From: Opeltia flavorubescens
Taxonomy: Eukaryota; Ascomycota; Lecanoromycetes; Teloschistales; Teloschistaceae
Direction: 5' to 3'
DNA: 64,000 nt
Assembly (NCBI GenBank): GCA_000442125.1
Contig: KE546969.1
Location: 1,054,001 to 1,118,000, forward strand
Numbering within the stretch: the first letter of the stretch is position 1; each line of letters begins with the position of its first letter. Both the position numbers and the translations under genes were made by a program. Positions 34,572 to 46,200 of the stretch are shown here, one piece after another. Under the pieces are notes generated by a model. It saw only the letters and a program-made list of their open reading frames with translations, was not told the DNA's origin and made no database searches.

Positions 34572-36395
34572 ATGGGTGTCAACGAGATCAGAACAGCGTT
34601 GAAGGTGGACTTGAAGAAGCCAGCTGCAGAGCAGCCAGGCCTCCATGTATACCATGGTACCGCAAGTATCTATCGAGCATCTGCTGATGGGTAGTAGAAT
34701 AGATGGCATCCAGATGGTAGGTCACGCAAAAACCGATACGCCGATTATGCATACTGAGACGTTGATTAGTTCCTTTCAATGGAACTATAAAGAATGGCGA
34801 GGTAGTGAAGATCGAGTGTGTAGACTGGACTGGGTAAGAAAATCTCCGAGCAGCAATCCACCAGAGTGTATTTTCATGGAACTTGAAGCCATTCTCTCTA
34901 TCAACCGGTTAAGAGAAATTCTGACTTCAAGGACGGCGTAGGGGCCAGATTGGCAACAATGACAGTGCAGATGATATGAAAAACATTGATTTGACCAAGA
35001 TCCACTATCTAAGTGGCCCATTCGAGGTGGAGACTGCAGAACCTGGTGATGTCCTTGTTGTGGAGATTCAAGATGTACAGCCATTCCAAGAGGCGCCTTG
35101 GGGATTCACAGGCTAGCAATTTTCGAATCTGGCGTGATGCCCTTGGCGCTGATATCTGGTGCAGGTGTTTTCGACAAAAGCAATGGCGGTGGGTTCCTCG
35201 ATGATATCTACCCGAATGCGTATGTTAACGTTCAGTTTTCCTCGTCATTCCTGGAGAACCTGAATAGCTTCGCCAGTAGAATTCATGCATTAACCATCTT
35301 TGCAGTGCCAAAGCTATCTGGGACTTCGAGGGGATATTCTGCTCTTCTCGCCACATTCCGCACGTGCGGTTTCCCGGTCTGATCCATCCGGGTATACTTG
35401 GATGTGCTCCCTCGGCAGAGATTTTGAATGAATGGAACAGGCGCGAGGGCGAGCTAATCAGCACTACTACTCTCGAGCGTATCGTTGCGCAGCCCCCTGA
35501 GCCGCAGAACGTACACGCAGGGAGCGCAGCGGACGATATCAAGGAGAAGGTCGGCCGAGAAGGAGCAAGAACGATCCCTGGTAGACCAGAACATGGCGGT
35601 AATTATATCGGATTGCGTATCACGTGACTCCATCTGATTCAACACATCTAGGAAATTGCGACATCAAGAATCTTAGTCGTGGCAGTAACACGTTTCTGCC
35701 AATCCATGTCAAAGGTGCGAAATTCAGCGTTGGAGATTTGCATTTCTCGCAAGGGTTCGTAATTTCCAAACAAAGTGTCCTATGAGTCCTGAGACATGTA
35801 CTCACTCTTTCCGTTCACTCCGTGAAGAGATACTGACCATGAAATGGACGCAGAGACGGAGAAATAAGCTTCTGCGGTGCCATAGAGATGGCGGGAGTGA
35901 TCACGCTGAAGCTTACGGTGATGAAGAACGGCATGGCGAATTTGGGCATGAAGTCGCCAATCTTCCTACCTGGACCTGTGGAACCACACTATGGGCCGGG
36001 GCGTTATTTGACCTTTGAAGGCTTCTCTGTTGATGAAAATGGGAAACAGCATTATATGGATGCTACGGTGGCATATCGACAAACGACGCTCCGATGTATC
36101 GAATATCTACGACGGTTCGGTAGGTCTGGATCTTCATATCTGAAACTCTTATCCTCAGTCTTGTGTGAAAGGGCAACAAGTAGATGCTGACCTGGAATGC
36201 GCAGGTTATTCCGACTATCAAGTGTATCTTTTGCTTAGCTGTGCTCCAATCCAAGGCCATATTGCTGGATTGGTTGACATCCCTAATGCTTGCACAACGC
36301 TAGGCTTGCCCATGGATATCTTCGATTTCGACATTTCCCCTACAGCGGCTGCTAAGAAGAGTGATATGGGATCCTGTGCCTTTGCAAATACATAA
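34572..36395 (+). CDS. Formamidase (FmdA/AmdA family)
   Basis: Nine exons (34572-34646, 34698-34716, 34770-34833, 34942-35111, 35165-35219, 35306-35598, 35652-35754, 35854-36119, 36205-36395) give 411 aa. Splicing builds EQPGLHNRWHPDVPFNG, VDWTGGQIGNNDSADDM, GPFEVETAEPGDVL, FPGLIHPGILGCAPS, GNCDIKNLSRGSN, FSQGDGEISFCGAIEM and SCAPIQGHIAGLVDIPNAC, the conserved blocks of the acetamidase/formamidase family. It hydrolyses formamide to formate and ammonia, so a nitrogen-scavenging role is likely. Exon 2 is only 19 nt. Intron 4 (35112-35164) starts with GC because the frame reaches a TAG two codons past FTG and no GT donor fits. Confidence 0.92.
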
Positions 36396-36682
36396 CGATT
36401 AAGAGGGTAAAGAAAGTTCAATGTACATATCTTCCTTCACATGTTATTTTGAGGCTTTGGTTGAAGCACGTGGCAAGTACTGTAGGGCTGGTATTTGCCA
36501 GGCTTGGCATTACGTAATAACGACTTCACCCGTTTCAGATATTTCATCTATCACATGCTTTCGTGACGCGTTCGATGTAAGACTGCTTCAACTGAGATCA
36601 TTCACTTTAACATACTCATTTGCTCAGCTGTTCATGGAAGTATCCTGATAAGTCTTGGCGATTTGAGGGAATCAGAACCATA

Positions 36683-38359
36683 ATGGTAGTCTGTAAATAC
36701 TTCCTGCAAGGTCGATGCAAGTTTGGCGATGGATGTATAAACGAACACCCTGGGAAAACTACTACGGGTAAAAGGAACCCTTTTGCGCCGCTTCAAAATA
36801 ATAATCGCTCAAATCCGTCCGGGCAAAACACTTTGAATAGAGGATCGAAAACCGCTGATTCTCCTTATCATCTGGACAAGGACGTTATCTCCAACGATCT
36901 TACCAACGATCGACCTCTATATATTCTTTCCTCCTATGGGCCCGGTAGAGACGCACCTCAGCAACTATTCGGTGGTCAGCTCCGAGAGCAAAGCTTTGAG
37001 GAGCTTAGACTCCGCCACTATGAACTTGCTTCTGCCGGCAATGAATCCCAAGCCGTTCAAGAGGCCCAGGTCTTGTACAACAATGCTGAACAGCAGATGC
37101 AAAAAGCTCTCTCAGACTTAGATGGCGCGCTCAAGTATATCATAGATGCGGCCAACCAGCATCCAAACCGCCTTGATGTTTGCAAAGCAAAGGGTGCTGA
37201 TATCTCTCAATCGCAACAGCCATCTGGTCTCGTCCAGCCTGCTGGAGCACCCGCGACTGGTGGTCCAACTCTCGGTCAGACATCATTTGGGCAGCCTTCT
37301 GCGCCAGCTTTTGGTAGACCTTCCTTTGGCCAGCCTGCTGCACCAGCCCCGGTTTTCGGACAGCCTGCACCTCTCAATCAGAACCAGAGCTTATTTGGGC
37401 AACCATCAAAGCTGACTTCAGGACCAGCCTTTGGACAACCCGCGACTTTGGGTCAGAAGCCAACGTCATTCGGACAAGGACTAAATCAGAATCAGGCGCA
37501 ACCTTTCGGGCAAACGTCAACGACTTCGCTATTTGGACAACCTCAACAAGCAGCAAATCCATTTGGAGCACAACAACCGCAGCAAGCAGCACAACCATTT
37601 GGAAATCAGGGACAGCTAAATCAGCCTGCTTTCGGCCGACCAAGCTTTGGAAATCCTTCCCTTACAGCGCCGCAAGCGAGCGGTCCTTTGGGACAGCAGC
37701 AGGCGCCAACGCCAGCAAATCCTTTTGCAAAAGCTCAAACAACTACATCCACTTTTGGTCAAAATATTACAGCGCCTGCAAATCCATCGAGTACCTTCAA
37801 TGTGTCTCAGCCCATGAATGTCTTTGGGAAACCCTCTACACTTCAACCAGCGACGGATCCATTCGGCCAAAAGGATCAGGGTCAAAATTTAGGCGCATTT
37901 GGTCAGCCAACGCAACCATCCGCACCTACTTTCGGGCAACCCGCTGCGCCAACATCGACTGGAATGTTCGGGAACTCTTCAGTGCAGCCCTCGACTCAGG
38001 CGCCGGCTGCAGCTTCGGTGGCACCGATGCAACAAGCCTCTAAGGCAACTCTAGCCAATGCAAAGTTCGAAACTGACAGGGGAGGAAATCGTAGACTGGT
38101 GAGCTGGCAAGGGAAGAGAGTGACATACGTCGACGAGGATCCTTGTTTCAAGAATGCCAGTGACAGCGGTTGGGAGAAGATTTGGTTCCCTGAAGGACCG
38201 CCGTCATTCACAGACAAAACCCAGGAATACCCGGATGGATACGTGCCAGATGAAGCGGCGATGGAGAATTTCAAGCATTTTTGTCAGCGTGGAGTTGGGT
38301 TGGATGGGCTTATCCCGGACATGCCGCCGCCAAGGGACATGATAACTTGGAATCTCTAG
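36683..38359 (+). CDS. NUP42: CCCH-finger FG nucleoporin (NUP42/Amo1-type)
   Basis: A single exon of 558 aa. A CCCH zinc finger lies at the very N-terminus (CKYFLQGRCKFGDGC...H). A middle helical region (about residues 75-175) includes RPLYILSSYGPGRDAPQQLF and QSFEELRL. Then comes a long stretch (about 205-470) rich in FG motifs, mostly FGQP/FGRP/FGNP spaced by Ala/Pro/Gln/Ser, and a conserved C-terminal block around SDSGWEKIWFPEGPP and PEYPDGYVP-like sequence. This is the layout of the cytoplasmic-side nucleoporin that helps mRNA export (yeast Nup42/Rip1, fission yeast Amo1). It starts 288 bp after formamidase on the same strand. Confidence 0.9.
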   Translation: MVVCKYFLQGRCKFGDGCINEHPGKTTTGKRNPFAPLQNNNRSNPSGQNTLNRGSKTADSPYHLDKDVISNDLTNDRPLYILSSYGPGRDAPQQLFGGQLREQSFEELRLRHYELASAGNESQAVQEAQVLYNNAEQQMQKALSDLDGALKYIIDAANQHPNRLDVCKAKGADISQSQQPSGLVQPAGAPATGGPTLGQTSFGQPSAPAFGRPSFGQPAAPAPVFGQPAPLNQNQSLFGQPSKLTSGPAFGQPATLGQKPTSFGQGLNQNQAQPFGQTSTTSLFGQPQQAANPFGAQQPQQAAQPFGNQGQLNQPAFGRPSFGNPSLTAPQASGPLGQQQAPTPANPFAKAQTTTSTFGQNITAPANPSSTFNVSQPMNVFGKPSTLQPATDPFGQKDQGQNLGAFGQPTQPSAPTFGQPAAPTSTGMFGNSSVQPSTQAPAAASVAPMQQASKATLANAKFETDRGGNRRLVSWQGKRVTYVDEDPCFKNASDSGWEKIWFPEGPPSFTDKTQEYPDGYVPDEAAMENFKHFCQRGVGLDGLIPDMPPPRDMITWNL

Positions 38360-38606
38360 ACAAGGGTCTTGGGTCCAATTTGGAGGCGGACTTGTCTTAC
38401 TGTTTTCACGTTATGATACCCCATATTGTCACTTCTGTCAGAGCGATCTCCTTAGTATGTCACCGGGGTTTTCCTACGTTCGTATCACATATTCAAGATG
38501 ACAGCATCAGGAAAATGGTGTCCATATAATGTCATATGCACCTTTTTGTTTCTGTGTGTCTGTTCCATGTCACGGACTTGTTTCAATGAAGACTTGAGAT
38601 ACACTC

Positions 38607-39189
38607 CTATGCGGCAATGGTAACCTCGACCTCCACACCCGCCTCAATGTTCACAATGATCTGCTTCACAACCTCAGTCGGCGCATTAAGACTATAATAT
38701 CTGTCAGCACTAGTAGCTCCTCGTGCGAAGCAGGCTTATCCCCTTCATTTGTAGTTTTTACGGTCGCAGCTCTAACCCAGAATCTCTTCAAATCATTCCA
38801 TCACGGTGTCGATCTTCTTCAAAGTAGGATAAAATCACTTACTCAATCAAGCGTTTGTGAATCCTCATCTCATACGTATCCCACGTCTTACTACCTTCAC
38901 CACACGGCGTCTTCCTCGTCGTCACCTTCAAGCTCTTCGTTGGCAGACGGACGGGGCCCTTGACGCGGAGATCCTTGGTCTTGGCGCGCTCAATGAGTTC
39001 TTGACAGACTTTTTCAAGGGAGGTGACTTTTTTGCTGGTAAGGGTGATGCGGATTTTGTGGATTGTCTGGCGGTAGATACATGATTAGCTTGGGAGTAAT
39101 GAGGGGACGAGAGGTAGTGTGAGTAATTGAATAGGGGCATTATATACCGGGCCTTCTCCGCCGCCTTTTTCGGGCTTTTGGTAGGACAT
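38607..39189 (-). CDS. RPS20: 40S ribosomal protein S20 (uS10)
   Basis: Three exons (39148-39189, 38843-39066, 38607-38691) give 116 aa, the normal size. Sequence blocks [60 protein letters not shown] and a VEVEVTIAA end are characteristic. Introns are 81 and 151 nt with canonical ends. Two lysines (positions 5 and 8) sit in the flexible N-terminal tail, comparable to the sites ubiquitinated on yeast uS10 during ribosome quality control. It is divergent from the CUE-domain gene with 375 bp between start codons. Confidence 0.97.
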
Positions 39190-39564
39190 TTTTTACGTTT
39201 CAGGTGGCAATTGACGGTTTTGCTGATTATTTAAGGGAGTAGGAATGATTAGATGTGCCAATCAAGACCTGAACGGCTGGGTTCGGTAAGGTGATGAAAG
39301 GCCGAAGAGACGAATTTGGACTGTGTCGGAGTGAATTGTGGTGGACCAAAGCCGTTTGTGGCTCTCCTTCGGCAATCTAATCGAGACCCCTGCCGCGGAT
39401 CTATCCGAGATCCATCTTTCCTTTTTGGGTCGTGGGCTGGCGTCATCTTAAATTACCTTATTGACCGCAGTGTTTGTGGCTGCCTCTAGATTTCGTCCAA
39501 TAGAAATCACATATAGCAAGTGTTCGCATTCTTCTACAGTCCTCGTAACTTCACGAGATCCGCA
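39190..39564. promoter_or_regulatory. Shared divergent promoter of RPS20 and CUE3
   Basis: 375 bp separate the two start codons. A CCAAT box lies at 39497-39501, 64 bp before the CUE3 ATG. No further element is recognised with confidence. The short distance makes shared control plausible but not proven. Confidence 0.5.
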
Positions 39565-41619
39565 ATGGACTTTCCACCGTTTGCACCGTTCCCTCCGACA
39601 AGTGTACGTAAGGACGTAATGCCAGATGAATGGGAATTATGTCTTGATGCTTGGATATTACTCGCTGAAGGATATCTCCTTCTTCCTTTAGACAGCTTCT
39701 CCTCCAAAATTGCAAAGGATCCCTCAGTTTCCCGATTTCTTTCGTCTTATGTCGAGTCGAGTACTCAACCTCCTAACTCCATCAACTCAGATACAAAATC
39801 AACTCACTTGAAACGAAAATGCTTTCTTCTCATACATAGATGCTTATCAGAGCTAAAGCAAAAGCCTCCACCTATGTTGGAATGGCCGTTTCTTTCGGGA
39901 TTAGGTATCCTATATCCTGAATCACCAAGTTTAAAACCATTGCTTCAAGATCTTTGGCGAGCCAATGATCTTAGCAAGAAATGGCAGGAACACAAGTATT
40001 CTTTCATACGGTCCTTGGAAGATGCTTCTAAAAAGGACGAGCACTTGGGATTGGAGACCAAATTCATGCGAACAGCCGCTCTGCTGAGAGTATGTCCAGC
40101 ATATGGCCAGTTCTTGCTGCTGGGCTCTGACTTTATCGACGCTATGTCGGCGCTATATGTTACTATCTTGTCTTCTGTAAAGCAAAAATTGGTCGTCATT
40201 ACATATCGCTGTTTCCTGTCACTCTTGGACCCCTTGAACCCAAAATATTCCATGCTTCTGGATCATCTGTACGGCCTCTACTCTTCTCAGGGTCCGAACC
40301 CGTTACTTTCGGCTCTGTGCTCAAGTACACCGTTTGTACGTAGATTGAGAGGGCGTATTGCAGGGCCAGAAGCTATAAGAGCCGAGAAGCTAATCCAGCA
40401 ATTGTCCACATATGAGGGCTTGGAGACTTTACCCCCGAGACGGAAAAAGCTCGCACAATCGAAAGTAAGTAAGGGTAAAGGGAAGCAGAAGGATGAATAT
40501 GGGCATGGCGCTTTCGATGGACACCTGCATGTTCACAAGATGAGTCTGGTCACCCAGATACAGGATCTCTTTCCAAATCTTGGATCCGGGTTTGTGGTCA
40601 AGTTACTCGACGAATACGGAGAGGATCCAGAGCAGGTCATAGCACATCTACTTGACGACTCGTTACCTTCACATCTACAGTCACTAGACCAGTCGCAAGA
40701 CCTGTAAGCTTCTTCCTCAATAGTTGGTATTAGGAGGTGTAACAGTGAGTGCTGATCTATACATTCCGACAGACCCGATCCAACACCTCTCACTTCCACC
40801 GATGTCGTTTCAAAACTCCCTCCCCATGAACCCGCCCAAACACTTCCCATTCGCCGGAATGTCTACGACAACGACGCCTTTGACCGCCTCGCCATCTCCC
40901 CCTCCCAAATCCATCGCGGCCTCAAAACCTCCACCCAAACAGCCGACAGTGTCCTCCAAGATCGTAGCTCTGCCCCTAACAAAGCCGCTATCCTCTCAGC
41001 ACTCGCGGCCTTCGACTCTGACGACGACGAACGCGACGATACGTACGATGTCGGTGATGTAGGCGGCACCGTTGACGCGGGCAACGACGAGATAGACGCC
41101 GATGTGCGGGATAACAAGAATGAGGAAGCGCTGTTCCAGGCATGGAAGCTGAGCCCGGAGGTATTTGAACGGGATGCGGCGACGAGGAGGGGGAAAGCGA
41201 GGGTGGCGCTGAAGAGTGAGACGGGGATGACGGATGAAGCGATCGAAGGGTGGGGGGTCATGAACGCGAGAGATCCGAGGCGGCTGAGGAGATTGGAGGC
41301 GAAATTTGAGGGGTTTGGGGGTCAGCAGAGCTGGTTAGAGAAGACGAGATATAGGGAAGGGGAGGGGACGGATGAGTCGGATGTGGGGGATGGAACAGCC
41401 GGTGGTGGTGGTGGTGGTGGTAGGGGAAGAGGCGATGGATTTTGGCGAGGGAGGGGGAGAGGAAGAGGAAGAGGTGGTGGAAGCGTGGCCGGTCCAGCGG
41501 ACGAAAGGGGGACACAAGTTGCGAGGCAGAAGAAGGATGTGAATAAGGGGTCGAGGGCGAACCATAACCGGAGGGACCAGAGAGCAAGGAAAGTGGCCAG
41601 AGCTGGGTTTCCGGGATAG
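39565..41619 (+). CDS. CUE3: CUE-domain ribosome quality control factor (CUE3/ASCC2 type)
   Basis: Exons 39565-40703 and 40773-41619 give 661 aa. The first half is an ASCC2-like helical region (WELCLDAWILLAEGYL...FLLLGSDFIDAMSALY). A CUE domain follows near residues 330-370 (LVTQIQDLFPNLGSGFVVKLLDEYG...LLDDSLP) with the diagnostic FP and LL. The C-terminus is basic and RGG-like, with seven GGT repeats coding poly-Gly (41401-41421). In yeast Cue3 belongs to the RQT complex, which binds ubiquitin on stalled ribosomes and splits them; ubiquitin binding by the CUE domain is family knowledge. The splice gives QSQDLPDPTPLTST in frame. Confidence 0.87.
41401..41421 (+). repeat. (GGT)7 trinucleotide repeat coding poly-Gly
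   Basis: Seven consecutive GGT codons lie inside the RGG-like tail of the CUE3-type gene. The surrounding 200 bp are also purine-rich and produce long spurious Pro/Ser/His ORFs on the opposite strand. Confidence 0.9.
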
Positions 41620-42015
41620 CATGCATTCAATGATATCTATTTGATAGCATCCTTTCTACTCCTTTCTGTTCTTCTATGATGCTCTTGGTCCTGCCTCGTC
41701 CGCCTTGCATGCCTCGTATTTCCTCAATTAGCTTCTTTATGGATTCACTTGCTTCAGATTGAGAAGGCAGTTCTGTCACTGTCAACAGCTTTGGACTGCC
41801 ATTCACTCTTCGTTTGTCGATGACTCGTCATCTCGTTTCTCATCGATCGTCCCGTCGACCTGGGAGCTGCCACGGACGGAGTGGGGGAACCGTAATTTGA
41901 CCAAAGATCCACGTCAGGCACCGACAACTCCACGCCGAACCCACGCCGACCGTATTGCGTCTTACCGGCATGCATCTGCTGAATGATCGATCTCTTGATA
42001 CAATAGCCACCATCA
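41620..42015. other. Convergent 3' spacer
   Basis: 396 bp between the CUE3-type stop and the stop of the ELYS-domain gene. No gene was recognised. It should carry both 3' UTRs. Confidence 0.5.
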
Positions 42016-42999
42016 TTAAACCTTCTCATAGCTACTCGCCAAGCTTGACCAGTCCGATCCACCATTTTTCCTTCGCCCGACCCCCATCCCTTGACCCTCG
42101 TTTGTAAGCGCACGGCCGGTGACCACCTTCCTCATTTCTAGGGTATCCGCGGCACCAGACAAGCCTTTTCCTCTGCCATCAGCCAAATACTCTTCGAACC
42201 AAAGTTCTTCCTCTTTACTGAATGGTAGATGGATAAGCTCCACACTCCTCCTTGCCCTATTCTCCCCTTCCTCTCCGTCAAGAACGCAGCTAATCAAGAT
42301 CTCAAACAGCTTGCGATGATTCGGCTCGCCTTGCCTACGAGCGAAGAAGAAGGTCTCGGTTACATTTGTTCGAGCCAGAACTGAAAAGAAGGTTTCCAGG
42401 ACCTTGTGGGAGGTGATGGCAGGTGAGACGGTGTAATAATAGGCTAAAGGCAAAAGGTTGTCATGCTGATCGCGATGCGTGCAAAGCGTGTAGAGGATCT
42501 CTTCCGGGAATGTAGGGATAAGGAGGGGATCGGTAAGGTAATCGAGGGCTTTTGAGAATTTGGCGCGGTCAAGGAACCAGATGCCGTCCATGAAGATTCT
42601 GTATCGCTGTGAGAGGAAGATGGCGCGGGCGAAGGTCGGAGCGGGTTGGACATCTTTGTCGGGGATGTCCAGGAGGATATAGTAAAGGACGCTGTGTTTG
42701 TGGTGGTCGGGCGAGGGGCTGTCAATGATCTGTTGATGAAGACTGCGCAGGTCTTGGTTGGATCTCGGTGGGTATAATTGAACAGCTACTCTCGAGTAAA
42801 TCGTCGGTGGATGTTAAAGAGAATTGTCATAATTGGTCCACTGACCTTGTTCTATACCCAAGGTCTTAAGCAATTTGTCGATGAACAGCTCATCTTCCAT
42901 AGCCCGACGGTACCGTGTGATTTTGTTGACTGTCTGCTCATTGTATGCATAATTTGGATCAAAATCAAACAAGTCTTCAAACTGCTCGAAATCTTTCAT
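42016..42999 (-). CDS. ELYS-domain nuclear pore/chromatin protein
   Basis: Two exons, 42846-42999 and 42016-42785, give 307 aa. The short N-terminus starts MKDFEQFEDLFDFD; splicing joins LGIEQ to AVQLYPPRSNQDL. The ELYS-like domain includes SVLYYILLDIPD, FLSQRYRIFMDGIWFLDR, AKFSKALDYLTDP and FPEEILYTL. In animals ELYS recruits pore components to chromatin after mitosis; short fungal ELYS-domain proteins are thought to be pore subunits. The C-terminus (from about 265) is Gly/Ser-rich. It is divergent from SMC4, 212 bp start to start. Confidence 0.85.
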
Positions 43000-43211
43000 T
43001 CTTGTAATTCTTGGTAGTGAATCTACGCGACTACTTCTAGATATTCTGGAGATCTTTTTGTATCGTGGAGCTGAGGGTGCGAGGGTACCTAAAAATCAAT
43101 GCGCATCGGGGTTAACGGATTCAGGCGGGTAAGGCTGATTGTAAACAAGACCCGTAAACACGGAGATCCATTTCCTTTCGACATCCCACATAACTCACCA
43201 AATCTCCGGTG
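43000..43211. promoter_or_regulatory. Shared divergent promoter of ELYS-domain gene and SMC4
   Basis: Only 212 bp separate the two start codons. I see no confident TATA or CCAAT element. The compact layout suggests a bidirectional promoter. Confidence 0.45.
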
Positions 43212-46200
43212 ATGACTTCAATATCGCCAGCGCGGCCCTCAAGAAGGGCTGCGACGCGTAGAAAAATAATTGTTGATGAAGCAGAAGACGAGATCATGGA
43301 GGATGCACCTGTCAAAGAAGAGGATGGCGACGACTTCACACCGGCGCCTCAGAGGAGCCCCAAACGTACGACACGGCGCAAGACGACCGATGAACCAGCT
43401 ACACCAAGAGCAAATGCGCGGGGGCGGAGAACTAGAAAACCGGAATTGATCGAACCAACTCAGATATTCGATCCTGAGGAGAGCGTAGCTCCAGAGCCTA
43501 TATCTCCGACTAAGAAACCGTCGCCACGAAAACGCAAGAGCGCGGCGCCGGCCAAAAGAGGACGAGTCTCAGTCGCAGAAGAATTGCCTCCTCCCTTGCC
43601 AACCCCTAAGGCTACCGCAAGTCCAGAACCTTCGCAAATACATGGAACGCCTTTAGCAGACATCACAAGTGCGACTATCAATGGACAGCCTCCGCCGTCA
43701 ATGGGTATGCAGAAAGCTCCCGTGCTAGTCAAGCCAATGGATGCGGTTATGGAAAAACCTATGGACATTGTAATAAGGTCTCGAGCTCTGCCTGTACCAC
43801 CAAGAGAAGAAACCACAACCCCCAAAGCCAGAACAGTGATCCAATATCTTGTCTTGACCAACTTCAAGAGCTACGCAGGTCGCCAAGAAGTCGGGCCTTT
43901 TCATTCTTCGTTCTCTTCCGTTGTAGGTCCGAATGGATCAGGAAAATCTAACGTGATCGATTCGTTACTATTTGTCTTCGGCTTTCGTGCAAGTAAAATG
44001 AGACAAGGGAAGATATCTGCTTTGATTCATAATTCGGCCGCTTTTCCGGATCTCGACTATTGTGAGGTTGAGGTCCACTTTCAGGAAATAATGGATTTGG
44101 TTAGTACACGAGGAAATATTTTCGCTCATGAAATTACTGACTATTACATAGCCGGATGGGAAACATCAAGTCGTTCCGGAGTCCACCTTGGTCATCAGCC
44201 GAAGAGCGTTCAAGAGTAATGCGAGCAAATACTACATCAACGGACAAGAATCAAATTTTACCACCGTCACCACGCTCCTCAAAGATCGAGGCGTGGATCT
44301 TGACCACAAACGTTTTCTTATTCTGCAGGGCGAGGTTGAATCAATCGCTCAAATGAAACCGAAGGCAGCGAATGAGCATGATGATGGCCTCCTCGAATAC
44401 CTCGAGGATATTATTGGGACCTCAAAATACAAGGCTCCTATTGAAGAATCAGCAGCTGAGGTCGATACCCTCAATGAGGTCTGCACGGAAAAGAGTGCCC
44501 GTGTCCAGCATGTGGAGAAAGAGAAGAACAGCCTCGAAGATAAGAAGAACAAAGCTTTAATGTACATCAAGGATGAAAACGAACTTGCATTCAAGCAGTC
44601 AGCATTATATCAAGTCTACATTGATGAATGTGGGGACAATCTAAAGGTCACCGACGAGGCTATCGGTCAAATGCAAGAGCAGCTTAATGCAGAGCTCAGC
44701 AAACATCAGGGTAACGAAGATGGCATCAAGAGCTTGGAAAAGGACTACAAGCGGGGAGTCAAGGAGTATGAAGCGCTGCAGAAAGCTACACAAGCTGTGA
44801 TCAAAGAAATGGCGAAGCATGACAAGGAGCAAGTCAAATACGAAGAGAAAAAGAAGTTTCTGACTACGAAGCAGTCGAAGCTAGAGAAGTCTTTGCATTC
44901 CAGCCGGTTGTCTGGTTCGGAAACGGGTAGCTTGATACAGAAACATTCGGACGACATTGAGCGCAATACAAAACAAATCGCTGCACTTGAGAAAAGTATG
45001 CGAGCGGAGGAGAAGGAGCTTGCTGTCATCCGCGATGGTCTGAAGGGCAAGACTCAGGTTTTCTCCGATCAAATTGCAACAAAGCAGAAATCTTTGGAGC
45101 CATGGAATGAAAAGATCAATGAGAAGCTGTCGTCAATTGCCGTCACACAAAGCGAGCTGGACATACTGCGTGAGCGAGCATCAGCCGGGGATGTTGCGCT
45201 GGACGAGATGCGTAGGAAGATACACACGCTGCAGGAGACACGGAAGAGTAAGGAAGTTGAGCTCGATGACTTGAAGGCTCGCCGAGTCCAAGCAGACAAG
45301 GATGTGACGAAAACACAATCCAAACTATCCAAGTTTGTAGAAAAGGAGCCAGAGCTTCGTTCACGGCTCTCTGGTGCGCGCCAGAAAGCCGATGAAGCCA
45401 AAGCAAGTCTGTCGAGCTCACAAAGTCAGGGTAATGTGTTGAATGGTTTGATGCGATTGAGGGAGTCGGGCCGGATTGAAGGCTTCCATGGCCGACTTGG
45501 GAACCTTGGAACCATCGACCAAAAGTACGATGTCGCGATCTCCACCGCTTGCCCTTCGCTGGAAAACATGGTTGTGGATTCAGTAGAGGTGGGCCAGCAA
45601 TGCATCGATTACCTACGAAAGAACAACTTAGGACGCGCGAACTTCATCCTGCTGGACCGGCTTGCACGGCGCGATCTGTCAGCTATTGACACACCGGAAA
45701 ACGTTCCGCGGCTTTTCGATCTGGTAAAGCCAAAGAAGGACATCTTCAAACCAGCCTTCTATAGTGTTCTCCAAAACACACTTGTCGCTAACGATCTCGA
45801 GCAAGCGAACCGCATCGCGTACGGGGCTAGAAGATGGCGAGTGGTAACACTCGATGGCCAGCTTATCGATGTCTCGGGCACAATGAGTGGTGGCGGTACC
45901 CGTGTTGCACGAGGGGGAATGTCGTCTAAGCTGGTCGCGGAGACCACGAAAGAACAAGTATCCAAATTGGAGACAGATCGCGACGGTCTGGAAAAGGAAT
46001 TTCAAGTACTCCAAGAGGAGCAGCGAGAGCTTGAGTCAGAACTCAAGAGGTTGACTGACCAACTACCTCAAGTTGACATCGAGATCCAAAAAGCCACCTT
46101 GGAAATTGAGAGTATCGGACGGAATATAGTCGACGCAGAACGACGTCTGAATGAACTGACGACTCCTCAACAGACTTCAAAATCGGACGAATCTCGGATC

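Noticed and set aside
41258-41630. Three long minus-strand ORFs rich in Pro, Ser and His
   Set aside because: Produced by the GGT/RGG-coding repeats of the CUE3-type gene on the other strand.
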